A stretch of DNA of 64,000 bases from Ixodes scapularis. Lineage: Eukaryota; Arthropoda; Arachnida; Ixodida; Ixodidae. The stretch spans positions 127,465,094-127,529,093 of the forward strand of contig NW_024609857.1 of NCBI RefSeq assembly GCF_016920785.2, in the 5' to 3' direction. The position numbers and the translations under genes are program-made. Positions 19,235-29,412 of the stretch are shown here, one piece after another. A model generated the notes under the pieces. It had not been told where the DNA came from, ran no database searches, and worked only from the letters and a program-made list of their open reading frames with translations. Position 1 is the first letter of the stretch. Every line of letters begins with the position of its first letter.

Positions 19235-22020
19235 ATGTATGACACGATGAGCGAAACAGCTACTTGCTTTGTAACCTATACAACTTCAACTAAGAAGATC
19301 ATAGTAGAAGATATGCGCAAGGAGAGCGATGTTCACCACGCGCTTCTAGCGTCACCGTTCAAGGACCTCGTGAACGAGGGGCTGCTCATTCAGGCAAGTT
19401 ACTATATTTCATATCCTGTCTCTGAAAACTTCGTTTAACGGTCAGCAGTTTGCTTATGCTTAGTTTTGAGTTTTGTTCGCGCTTTTCTCAGAAACCCACC
19501 AAAGGGGCCATAGCCAAGTTATGTCAAAATGACTGCTGGGTCTGTCGATCGGTCGTACGTTGAATCGAGAGCGTACTTAAAGTCCTAATCACCCGCAAAA
19601 AAAAAAAAAAAAAAAAAAATGGTAGGGGTCTATGCCACGCACGCTCTGCTTCCACCAACTGACGAAGTAACATTGCTAATATTTAGAATTATGCATGATA
19701 AACATAGTAATTGTTTCCTTAAGTTTGCCTTCCTCTGCGTTTATTAATAAAACAGGCAAGAAATATTTTTAGTTAACATTTTTCCCAATTTTGTCTAATT
19801 AAATAATCTTATAGAGGCGTTAATTAAACTTGGTCAGTTATGAATTGCCAACTATTTTGCAATTAACGTGCGATTTGATTATATCAACACAGTAGTAGAA
19901 AGTAAAGAAGTCAGCAACGCGATACGAAACTTTACATCCGGCGATCGCGTCCCGTTTTGCCGAACGACTTCGTCCTGCTTTGGAACCAAAATTATTAGGT
20001 TCAGATAACAAGATATCCGGCTATTCAATTCTGACTTAAAGTGAGGTAGGGTAGACTCGTTCAAAATAAAGCAGCGCACTTTTATGGGTTTACTATTTAA
20101 CTTCAAAATCTCTACAGTTTCACTATTATGCCCAGAGACGTCGTCCATAAGGTTTTTCTTTTTTCATTCATGCATTCATTAATTTATTAATTTTATTTTC
20201 GACTGTTTGTTCAAATACAGGCGCTAAGGGCGTGAACAAACGACTGACAGTTGATGGTTTGACGAGGCCAACGTCATTTTATGGCAAACGGTAAACAAAA
20301 GCAAAACGCGAAAGAGCTCTTTCTAAGTACAGCTTTACCGAAGCTTATATTTCCCTTTGCGCATGTTGAACACGTTACCGCAGCCAAACAATGCTAAAAA
20401 AGTTTAAAATTTCAGATAAGCTAATGTACAACGTGTATTCAAAGTGTTTAAAATTAAATTTTACAGATTAAAAAAAGTTTAGGACAGAAACTGAAAATAG
20501 GTTTTGAAATCTAGCTAGGTTATACTCCTTGGCGGACACTATGTGCAAGTTTAACCGTAACTGTTAATTTTCTAATTAACAAAAAATAATAACACATTTA
20601 TGAATTAGTGTAATTAAGGTATAAGTTTATATTGGGAACTTGAAGCCGGCCTGTGTTCCGATATATCCATCTTTTAATTTAGCACTCAATCCTCCTAACT
20701 CAATCCCGCAGTGCACGCTTACAAAACCGCGAATATCAGCGCAAGAGCTGTCGTTTTGCACGACATTCCTCATGACAACGGAGCGGAGCTGGTAACAGCT
20801 GCGAGCGAGGGCAAAACTTATCAGTTCCGCCGCGTTGTGATACGGAATGTGCACGTAACGACGACGTCACAGCGGAGAAGGCTTTTGCGCTGATCTGCGG
20901 GGTTTTGTATGAGACTACGAGAGGTAGGTGAGAAATTCATTAAACGATTTAAAACAATTTTGAAGAAACATGACCGCGACATGACGCGATGGAGACAGAG
21001 GGGCAAGTAAAGGGCAAGGCGGACTAGATCTTGAACACATAGTAATAAAAAAAAAACTGTTGCTAATTGCTAGCTACTTTTATTTTAGAACCAGTGTATG
21101 AAACCAAAGTTTAATCTGAAATTGTGTAAAAACCTGATGTCGCCCTATGAAGGATTTGTTTAAAACATATTGCATAAGCGCAGTACAAGGCTAGGGAGCG
21201 GAAGCACACCCTAGTATAGTTATGACTTTGATGTGCAAGCTTCCGTTTGCTAATCGTATACTTCAAATAGCCTGCAGCACGTAGTTCTTAAATGTTCAGA
21301 AGTGCTGGAAAGATAGTAGTGACTTATTTTGTGAAATGCTTATAACCGCGTTTTATTGTTTCAGGTCAAAGATAAGGATCTAGGTTTGTTCGTCGACGCG
21401 GAGGGAAGTGTCGAGCCAAACGACATTTGGAACCTGGCTTTGAACCCACTTGTCGGTGAAGGCCAGAGGAGCCAACACAAATCAACTGTTGAAAATGACC
21501 TCCTACAACCTCAAATAAACGCTTTTGTAATTTTTTATATATGTTGTCATAATAAAGATTTCAACCATAATTACCTATTTTGTGCATCTTCCTTTCAGCG
21601 ATGCAAATACCGAGAGCATTAACTGGTGCCTTGGAACGCACCCCTTCTTTACTAAGAAATCTTGTAGCAGAGCCAGCTTCAAAGAAATGTGAGCTGTTGT
21701 TTGGGGCATTTGCTTCCCAAAAAGGCTTCCCCCAAAAAGTTTCATCTGACCCCCCGTTTTGTAATGCTAGCATCAACAAACACCGAAAAAAAGCGAAGTC
21801 ATTGAACTCTCCGGTACTTGAAAATGGTGCCAAGGAACCCCTTATGGGACGAGAGTCCTCTGAATCTCAGGGGGTTGCAAAGGGTGCTTGTGAGCACCGT
21901 TGTACGAGCGTGTCTATTAAGTATCCAGGGGAGTTAAAGGAATCCTCAATTTATAAGAGTTTTGCAGCTCCCATGGAGTTGCGAAGCCGCACTGGACTGG
22001 GGAGTCTTGCGAGTCCCTAG
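19235..22020 (+). CDS. Candidate three-exon host gene, function unknown
   Basis: The exon model is 19235-19393, 21365-21455 and 21599-22020. Exon 1 begins MYDTMSETATCFVTYT and ends at a CAG|GCAAGT donor of the GC-AG class. Exon 2 follows a TTGTTTCAG acceptor and can end at CG|GTGAAG. Exon 3 follows CCTTTCAG. The three exons sum to 672 bp, exactly 224 codons with stop, in one frame (phases 0 and 1). The first ~85 residues look like a compact, mixed alpha/beta domain; the rest is low-complexity. I do not recognise the family. An upstream ATG at 19205 is also in frame. The last exon merges into degenerate 55-62-bp repeats, which may make the C-terminus unreliable. Confidence 0.42.
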
Positions 22021-22400
22021 GAGTAGTAAAGGGCGCAATATATCTCCCACAAAAGTGGGAGTCATGTGAATACCTGGGAGTTGAAAGGAGCATTAAACAA
22101 CACCGATAAAAAGACGGGTCACGTGAACCCCCGGGAGTTATAAGGAGTGCCAGACAACACCCCTGTTTAGTGGGATAACTTGACTCCCTAGGTGTTACTT
22201 AACGAATTAAGCAGCACCCTTAGTGAGGGGTGTCAGATGAGCACAGGGGGATTCAGATAAGGAGCTAAATGACCCCTGCAAAACGGGGTGTACTATAGCT
22301 CTCCGATTTAGGGGGATAACATGACTCGCCCGGGGAGTTATTTCTGAGACATCGCTTGACTCCCCTGAAGGGAGTACCCGTGTACACCCTTTTTTTTTAG
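21845..22400. repeat. Degenerate 55-62-bp tandem repeat
   Basis: At least seven diverged units share GGGAGTCA..TGA.(C/T)CC..GGGAGTT followed by AAGGAGC and ACACCCC blocks. Examples start near 22055, 22118, 22165 and 22225. The first units fall inside the last exon of the candidate gene; later ones contain stops. Divergence between units is high, so the array is old. Confidence 0.65.
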
Positions 22401-22411
22401 AGTGTACTTGC

Positions 22412-23369
22412 AGTAAATCTCAGAGGTATAGCATTACAGGTCCTTCACCACATGTCGCCAGAATCTCGTACGTCGTACTACTCTCTAGTCCAAGCGTTGG
22501 AGCAACGCTTCGGTGATGGGCATCAACGCTACCTACACCACACCCAACTGCGCCACCGGCAACAAAATTCGGGTGAGACGTTGTCTCAGCTAGCTGACGA
22601 CATCAAGCGTCTTACACGCTTGTCGTTCGTGGGTTCGCCTGAAGAGACTAGATGCCGTTGGCACTGCGGCTTTTATTGATGAAATTGCGTCAATTGGAGA
22701 TTCAAGATGCAGTCCGCCTTTCTCGTCCTCAAACACTTCGAGCCGCCCACATTTATGCGCTAGAAGTGGAGGCCGCCCGTAGTGCATCACGATTGGCTAC
22801 GAGGCATCCACCTGCAGGACCCGCCTCAGTCCTACCAAAGATGATCTGCTGGAACTGCCGACAAGAAGGACACAGCAAGATGCAATGTCCCCTTACACCC
22901 CCAGATGCCCGACCAACGGGTGCTCAGGAGTGTCACAAAAAAATTACTTGTACTCGCTCGGTAGCTTCACCCTCATCCATCTACCTCCAAGGTACAATGA
23001 ATGCCGTCCCTGTGCGGGCATTGATAGACACCGGAGCGACAAACTCAGTCGTCCGACCCACAGTCTTCGACCAGTTACATCTCTCAGCCATGCCTGTGGG
23101 ACCTGATTTCAGTCTTCAAACTGCAAGCGCTACCCTTGCAGTTTTGGGACAAGCCAATGTTCCCTTCCATGTTGGTGGCCTGCAGACGACACTACCTGTG
23201 GTCATAGCAGAAGTAACTGACGATTGCATACTGGGAATGGATTTTTTAAAGACCCACAAATGCATGCTCGACTTCGCTCAAGGGACCCTTCACGTTGGGG
23301 CACAGGCAGTTCATCTCGGCTCGGCGACTGTATCAGTGTGCTATGCGAATGGGCTGCCATTAAACTAGC
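22412..23369 (+). pseudogene. Truncated Gypsy gag C-terminus plus protease
   Basis: 22452-22679 encodes a capsid-like segment (MSPESRTSYYSLVQALEQRF). A frame change near 22650 leads into 22652-23368, which has a CCHC knuckle (CWNCRQEGHSKMQC) and an aspartic protease with active-site LIDTGATN and the later ILGMDFL motif. The gag N-terminus and 5' LTR are missing; the sequence begins abruptly after a T-rich stretch near 22410. Frameshifts and lost ends make it non-functional. Confidence 0.85.
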
Positions 23370-23389
23370 TAACACCGTGTTCTTTTAGT

Positions 23390-25040
23390 CTCAAAACTCA
23401 CCTTATACCGCTCTATGCTGCCACTGCCCCTCGCCTTCAAGAGAGTGACGCTTTTCAACTGCAGAATTCACTTTCACGTTTTTCGGCTGTATTCAGCAGT
23501 AGTGACACTGACTTAGGAAATACCAATTTGGCTACGCACCGCATCATAACCGGTGATGCAGATCCCATTCGGCAAGCGCCTCGCAGACTACCACTGGCGA
23601 AGCGTTCACACGTGAATGGCCTCGTTGAATAAATGCTCAGTCAAGGTGTCATTGAGCCAGCCTATGGACCCTGGTCCTCGCCGATCACCCTTGTAAAAAA
23701 AAAAGGATGGATCAACTCGATTTTGCGTTGATTATAGGAAACTAAATGACATCACAAAGAAATATTCTTTTCCACTACCACGGACAGATGATATCCTAGA
23801 CCCGCTCGCGGGATCTACTTGGTTCTCCACCCTTGATCTCAAGAGCGGCTACTTGCAAGTTCCCGTACATTCATCAGACCGCGAAAAAACAGCCTTCAGC
23901 ACCGGAAACGCGCTTTATCAATTCACAGTCATGCCCCTTGGGCTATGCAACGCTCCAGCAACATTCCAACGTCTCATGAAAAAAGTCCTCGAGGGACTCC
24001 GCTTGCCTTGTGTATTTAGACGACATTGTTTCCTTGGAAAGACCTTCACCGAACACCTGACTAATCTCGAGTTGGTGCTCAAGAGACTTCAAGACGCCAA
24101 CCTGAAGTTGAACCCTAAAAAATGCACCCTTTTTGCTCGGGAAGCCCGATATCTAGGACACGTTATTGCAGCCAGTGGCGTCTCTCCTGATCCACTGAAG
24201 TTATCAGCAATCACCGACTGGCCAACTCCAGCATCAGGTGCTGACGTGCTGAGCTTCCTCGACCTGGAGACGTACTACCGGCGCTTTGTCCCTGGTTTTT
24301 CACGCGTCGCCAAGCCTCTATATGCCTTGACGGAGAAGTCCAAGGTATATTCAAATGGTCTAGTGAATGCCAAGACTCCTTTGACGCACTAAAGTGTGCG
24401 CTAACGTCGCCCCCAGCGCTGGCTTCCCCAAGAGACAACGCGCTGTTCATTCTGGACACAGATGCCAGCAATACCGCGGCAGGTGCAGTACTGTCTCAAC
24501 AACAGGAATGCCATGAACGAGTAATTGGCTACTACAGCAAAGCCTTCACAAAGCCAGAACGAAAGTATTGCATCACAATACGTGAACTTCTCGCTATTGT
24601 CAAGGCTCTTTCCAATTTCAATCACTATTTGTGTGGCAGGAAGTTTATAATCCGCACAGATCAAGCAGCGTTGACATGGCTTCTTGGTTTTAAAGAACCA
24701 GAAGGTCAAGTTGCCCGCTGGATAGAACATCTACAGCAGTACGACTTCGAGAGTAAACATCGTGCGGGATCACACCATAGCAACGCCGACGCCCTCTCTA
24801 GGCGTCCATGTAGTGAGGGTTCCTGTCGACAGTGCATGAGCATGATTCGCCGTAATTCGGGCCTGAGTCGCACCTTCTGCCCCGTCACCATCTCCGACGG
24901 CATGTGGTCACCGCAAGAAATACAAGAGGGCCAGTCACGTGACCCTGATGTCAGCCTGTGCGTCCAGTGGAAACGAAACGGCCGTCGGCCACAACGTACT
25001 GAGATATCCCACCTATCGCCAGCAGCATTAAGCTATTAGG
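23390..25040 (+). pseudogene. Gypsy RT and RNase H, frameshifted
   Basis: Fragments in order are VIEPAYGPWSSPITLVKK (about 23650-23700), FCVDYRKLNDITKKYSFPLP, LDLKSGYLQVPV and MPLGLCNAPATFQR. The YLDD catalytic box lies near 24010 but in a different frame from its surroundings. It is followed by GHVIAASGVSPDP and the RNase H segment with IRTDQAALTWLLGF (24640-24690). A run of A near 23700, a stop in the linker (near 23630) and at least three shifts destroy the frame. The order is that of a normal Ty3/Gypsy pol. Confidence 0.88.
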
Positions 25041-25049
25041 CCCAGTGGG

Positions 25050-25474
25050 ACACACTAGAGTTATGTGACGGACTTCTGTACCGACGCTGGGAAACTCCCA
25101 CTGGTGACCGAGTCGTGTGGCAACTAGTTGCACCACCCGAATTCCGCGCCCAGATATTTCGACAGCTTCGCAGCAGTCCCGAAGGAGGCCATTTTGGCGT
25201 CAACCGTACCCTTCAGAAGATACGTAAGCGTTTCTACTGGTTGCAGTGCCACAACCATGTCAAGTTGTGGTGCCGTCATTGCGACCTGTGCGCTTCGCGT
25301 AAGGGCCCACACAAAAAAGTACAGGCGCCATTGCAAGAACGCGTTAGTGGAGCCCCATTTGAACGGGTCGCCATAGACGTTCTCGGTCCTCTACCACGAA
25401 CAAAAACTGGCAACAGGTTTCTCCTTGTCATAGTAGACTATTTCTCAAAATGGCCAGAAGCCATCGCTATTCCT
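25050..25474 (+). pseudogene. Gypsy integrase, cut off after the first catalytic segment
   Basis: The H2C2 zinc-binding region is visible (HFGVNRTLQKIRKRFYW ... CRHCDLC), followed by the first catalytic Asp in RVAIDVLGPLP and the strand VDYFSKWPEAIAIP. The sequence then breaks at 25474-25475. The second Asp and the Glu of the DDE triad and all downstream sequence are absent. The break coincides with a cluster of hairpins (25469-25543). Confidence 0.88.
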
Positions 25475-25543
25475 TGCATTTTTGCAAGGAATAGAAAATG
25501 CAAAAATGCAAGTTTATGCAAAAATGCATAAACTTGCATTTTT
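25469..25543. repeat. Two adjacent hairpins at the integrase breakpoint
   Basis: The first is a 9-bp stem 25469-25477 / 25484-25492 with a 6-base loop. The second is a perfect 19-bp stem 25502-25520 / 25525-25543 with an AAAA loop. Both stems share TTGCATTTTT-like text, and TGCAAAAATGCA recurs between them, which suggests serial template switching (snap-back synthesis) at the junction. Confidence 0.85.
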
Positions 25544-26336
25544 GGAGCGACCTCCCCCACACCCCTTCTCCCTCCGCCGTACAAAATGGCCGCTGCTCGA
25601 ACTTGACCAGCCCACCAACGCCTCAGCCGGCTGATCTTTCCGACGACCAGTGACGACTGTCACTGCTTAGCTGCAGAAATTAACACGCGACACAGGCCGG
25701 GCGAAATTATACGTACCGCGGCGCCCATGTCACAACTAACGAAGACGTCCGCGTTCGGCACCGTCACATAACTTTCGGCCGCCTCGAAGCGGCGGGGCAC
25801 GGACAGCGATTGCCAGCGGTGGAGTTCAGATTTGTAGCATGACTTTAATAAACACAGAGGTAACAAACTATCACTTGCGCGGTCGTTGCCTAACCACTTC
25901 TTGCTTTATTTCACGGGAAAACGCCGACGGAATGCAGTGTAAAGAGGTAAAAAATCACTGGCTGCAGAATGAATAGGCCTAACCTTGCGTCTGCCTCCGG
26001 CTTTTCTGTCGTTCTTTTTCTCGGTCTTCCTCTCACGATCACAGACGTCAGCGGTTACGATTTGCCACGCTCCACATTCCCGGCTTTTTATCCCTGATCT
26101 ACGCGAGGTAGAAGCCTTCGAGCCGTCACAATCCAGAGTAAACAACCGACGCACCCGAACAGATCCAACTCCACGACCCGACCGGCCCGCCGATCTCTCC
26201 AACCTCGCCGCGCATGCGCACCGTCAATTTAGACGGAAATCACGTGGGCCGCTCTGTCAGTTTCCGGAGAGATCCGTGAAATCCCGCAGAGCAAGTTCGG
26301 CGGAGTTTGGGGCGCTCCGTGGAGCGGGCGCTGCCA
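25544..26336. other. Unassigned CpG-rich stretch
   Basis: GC-rich, with an AATAAA near 25847. It could be LTR-like or a promoter, but no partner copy, PBS or ORF family is seen. A 191-codon plus frame (25985-26560) passes through low-complexity repeats and is not supported as a gene. Confidence 0.25.
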
Positions 26337-26440
26337 GAGATCTACGAGCGGAAGATGACCAACTTGAGCCAGATCTGCGAGCGGAATATGCGCGCTCCAA
26401 ATGGAGCACTTTTGGAGCGCTCGAGATCTGCGAGCGGAAT
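26337..26440. repeat. Three copies of AGATCT(A/G)CGAGCGGAA with an internal hairpin
   Basis: Copies begin near 26337, 26371 and 26424. Between the last two, a 10-bp stem GCGCTCCAAA (26392-26401) pairs with TTTGGAGCGC (26411-26420). Confidence 0.7.
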
Positions 26441-26495
26441 TCACCATTAGATTATCCGACATGGTGCGAGTTCTTTCACCAGGGTCAGGTTTACG

Positions 26496-26496
<1 letters not shown>

Positions 26497-26528
<32 letters not shown>
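26497..26528. repeat. Poly(G) run of 32
   Basis: An uninterrupted run of 32 G on the + strand. Runs this long are prone to sequencing error and could form a G-quadruplex. Confidence 0.95.
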
Positions 26529-26530
<2 letters not shown>

Positions 26531-26757
26531 GCCTGCGTCGGGGGTACCGTCAACTCTTGAGAGAAACCAGATGTTTGGAATGCCACGTGACGTGGTCAGG
26601 GAGCGTCAATGTGACCTCTCATGTGCCAGTCTTGAAAAAGGTCTGTCTCAGGCCGAAACGTCGACCAACTTTACCAATAATATGTTTTTAAAAACTCCAA
26701 CAACCGTCTCAGGTGCGTTTTCTTCCGTATATACTTTTCGTCATCCTGCGCTTCGTT

Positions 26758-26758
<1 letters not shown>

Positions 26759-26838
<80 letters not shown>
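26759..26838. repeat. Compound (CT)n(AT)n microsatellite
   Basis: About 12 CT units followed by about 28 AT units. The sequence directly after it (GGTGTTTCACGAAAGGTGG) resembles a transposon terminus, so this may be another TA-tract insertion. Confidence 0.95.
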
Positions 26839-26840
<2 letters not shown>

Positions 26841-26939
26841 TGTTTCACGAAAGGTGGACAAATTCGATATTGCGAAAACTACGGGTCGCAATGAAAAAAG
26901 GCTTGTACCGTTTTGATCCTGGGCCAGGGGCCCATTTAG

Positions 26940-27385
26940 GAAAATTATTAAGGTCCGGGATAATTAAGTTGTTAATTATTTTTGCTTGATTAACTTTTTT
27001 AATATTGTGTTTAAGGGCATGGTTCCAATTAGAAACTTGGTCAGCGTCATCTAAAACCACTAAATCAGTAATTTTCAGAAAGACTTTGAGCGCTTGAGAA
27101 GCGTAGTAGTGCACTAAAGTTACCACCCGTGGAGCGGGTAAAAAGCTAGCGGTTGCGATAAGGCGCCCGCGCGATTTTTCCGCCTCTTATCTAGCCCCAG
27201 CCTTGTACCAGCTCCCTGAGTGGTAACTTTGGTAGAATACTACGCTTCTCACGCGCCGAAAGTCTGTCTGAAAATTACTGATTTAGTGGTTTTCGACGAC
27301 GTTGAGCAAGATTCTAATCGGAACTATGTGTTTATTTTCATTAATTAAAAAGTTAATTAACGAATTTTAATTAATTAGACGACTG
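26940..27385. mobile_element. Imperfect foldback MITE
   Basis: The left arm (about 26960-27122) and right arm (about 27222-27380) are inverted copies. Shared blocks include AAATCAGTAATTTTCAGA, AGAAGCGTAGTA and AAAGTTACCA, separated by a GC-rich ~100-bp loop. A further copy of the left-arm block lies at 27715-27775 in the same orientation. No ORF. Confidence 0.75.
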
Positions 27386-27423
27386 ATCGTTACGATTAGC
27401 CCCCTATACAATGTCCCCCTAAC

Positions 27424-27617
27424 CGTATAACTCACCTCCACAAGCGGCATAAGCGTAACTTTCACGGCTTTTTTTAAACAAATATGTTAAGCTTAAAAAA
27501 AAAAAACACTGTATGTATATAAATACAGGGTGTTTTACTTATTCTTTCAGATTTGTTAAAAAAAAAAAAGCCGTGAAAGCTACACTTACGCAGTTTGCGC
27601 AGGTGAGTTACATGGCC
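27424..27617. mobile_element. Second foldback MITE with ACAGGGTGTTTT centre
   Basis: The arms 27424-27515 and 27520-27617 are inverted copies: TAACTCACCTCC..AAGCGTAACTTTCACGGC against GCCGTGAAAGCTACACTTACG..AGGTGAGTTA. They meet at ATACAGGGTGTTTT, a motif typical of the terminus of a MITE family. It also appears near 28571-28590 (ACACCCTGTATATTTT). The structure looks like two termini joined head to head. Confidence 0.7.
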
Positions 27618-28178
27618 AAGAGCCTATAGTATAAAGAGATAGTCGCAACTAGTAGTCGGCCAATTAAGTAAAATTTGTTAATAAACTTTTTTTTTAATAA
27701 ATGCAAGTAGACATATAGTTCCAATTAGAAACTTGCTGAGCATCATCGAAAAACACTAAATCAACTATTTTTAGAAGGTTATAACGCCGGGGCAGCATTT
27801 TACAGCGTTCTGTAAAAAACGCTGCATTTGTACACGTTTCTAGATTTCGGTTTCTTATCGGAGCGCATCTTCGCGCCCGCGGTCCTGCTCCCTGGTGGTC
27901 GCGGCGCGAAGCCACCCCCTCGCCTCCCTCGTAGAATGGAGGGAAGTAGGGTGGGTGTGTGTTGCGCGTCGCAGCCACTGCTGTACAGGGGGAACAGCAC
28001 ACCCGCAAAACAGTCGCTCGAGTCAACACACACAAAAAATAAAGCCTGCTTGTTGGGGTGGGCCTGTGGGCAGTAACAGCCCACACGCCCACACGGAGTT
28101 GCTGTATTGAGAAGTTTATTGTATATATTACGACAGTTTCTCCGAGAGGCTCGGCTTGATCAACCGAGCCAAGAGGCT
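27618..28178. other. Partial MITE copy and unassigned GC-rich stretch
   Basis: 27715-27775 repeats the left-arm block of the foldback at 26940-27385. 27780-27830 can form a CAGCATTTTACAG/CTGTAAAA hairpin. 27840-28100 is GC-rich and unrecognised. Confidence 0.4.
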
Positions 28179-28190
28179 ACACACACACAA

Positions 28191-28229
<39 letters not shown>

Positions 28230-28276
28230 ATAAGGAAAAGATCCGTACTTGTGTGTGTGTGTGTGTGTGTGTGTGT
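28179..28276. repeat. (CA)n(TA)n ... (TG)n inverted microsatellite
   Basis: About 16 CA units and 9 TA units, then 20 bp of unique sequence and about 13 TG units. The CA and TG tracts are complementary and could pair as a hairpin with the TA tract in the loop. Confidence 0.9.
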
Positions 28277-28896
28277 ATGCAGAACTAAAAGAATGAGAGA
28301 AAGGGCATGCAGCATACTGCCATTTCTATCTTGGAGGAATGACGGTTTTCTTTTTGCTTGTGGTGTCTGTCACTTCAGTGAACATTTTAAATTACAACAA
28401 AAGAACTACTGGCAAAGGACTGTGACAGCAGAAAGTATGAAAATTAGTCGTAACTATTAATTAGGTTTCATAAATTATATATTTGCGCTTTTGGAAGACG
28501 CTTGCAAGCAAAGCACAGCTGGTTTCATCACGTAGAGTGGTCAGATTTTTTTTAAAGCTTAGTTTGTTTTAAATGGGACACCCTGTATATTTTCGCCAAA
28601 GCCAGCCATTCTCTCGGAGAGGCCAAGACACCAGAGACATTTATCTTAAATCCGTGAAAAAATTACGAGGATCTCCCAGGTACACTTTATTTCAGGGACG
28701 CTATTCCACGCCGTCCGTTTGTGGACAAGAAAGCAAAGTCTCCTCAGAAACATATCTACTCAACCACGAATTGCAAACTTATTTTTACCTTACTGTTACT
28801 TTAGGTTCTAGCTTGTCACACTGCACAGCATAGTAATATTCTACGCCTCCACGATTGCCATATTAAGTATCCAGTCTCAGTTGACATTCCGACCTT
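28277..28896. other. Unassigned stretch
   Basis: A MITE-like terminus (GGACACCCTGTATATTTT) lies at 28576-28593. Open frames at 28107-28833 have no recognised family. Confidence 0.3.
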
Positions 28897-29155
28897 GTTG
28901 GATCTTCCGTCTCGTTGGCTATTCAGTCACGGTGGACATTCAGGCCTGATTGGATCTTCCATCTTGATGGATATTCAGGCACGGTGGACATTCAGGCCTC
29001 GTTGAATCTTTCGTCTCATTGGATATTAAGACACGTTGGACATTCCGTCTCAATTGGAGATTTTGTCTCGATGGACATTCCGTTTCGCCTGTCACGTGAC
29101 CAATTAAATCTTTCGACTCGTTGGGTCTTCTGTCTCGATGGATATTCGGGCCGTA
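28897..29155. repeat. 17-18-bp degenerate minisatellite
   Basis: About 14 units of the form GATGGA(T/C)ATTC(C/A)G(T/G)CTC in tandem, each diverged from its neighbours. The period is visible through the repeated TGGA.ATTC core. The array is interrupted by CACGTGACC near 29092. Confidence 0.85.
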
Positions 29156-29261
29156 AGCGCTGGAGCGCCCGGCGTGCAATGGCCCGTGCTGCGATGGTCC
29201 CGGACGCGCGACCGCGCAAGCGGATGAACGGATGAAGGAAACGTAAAGGCCCGTTCACACA

Positions 29262-29412
29262 CTTGCGTTTGACTACGACGGACTTCAACACGACCGGTTT
29301 TAAGGCTTTCGTGACGGCTGACGACCGGCTCCGCAGCAGTGCAGGCGGTCGTAAGCTGTCACAAAAGGCTTAGAAACCGGTCATGTCCAAGTCAGTCGTA
29401 ATCAAACGCAAG
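29262..29412. mobile_element. 151-bp snap-back MITE
   Basis: The two halves are reverse complements over ~68 bp each with a ~15-bp loop, starting CTTGCGTTTGACTACGAC and ending GTAATCAAACGCAAG. About eight mismatches are seen. No target duplication is obvious. Confidence 0.85.

Noticed and set aside
25985..26560. 191-codon plus-strand gene
   Set aside because: The frame runs through the AGATCTGCGAGCGG repeats and the poly(G) run, which inflate open length.
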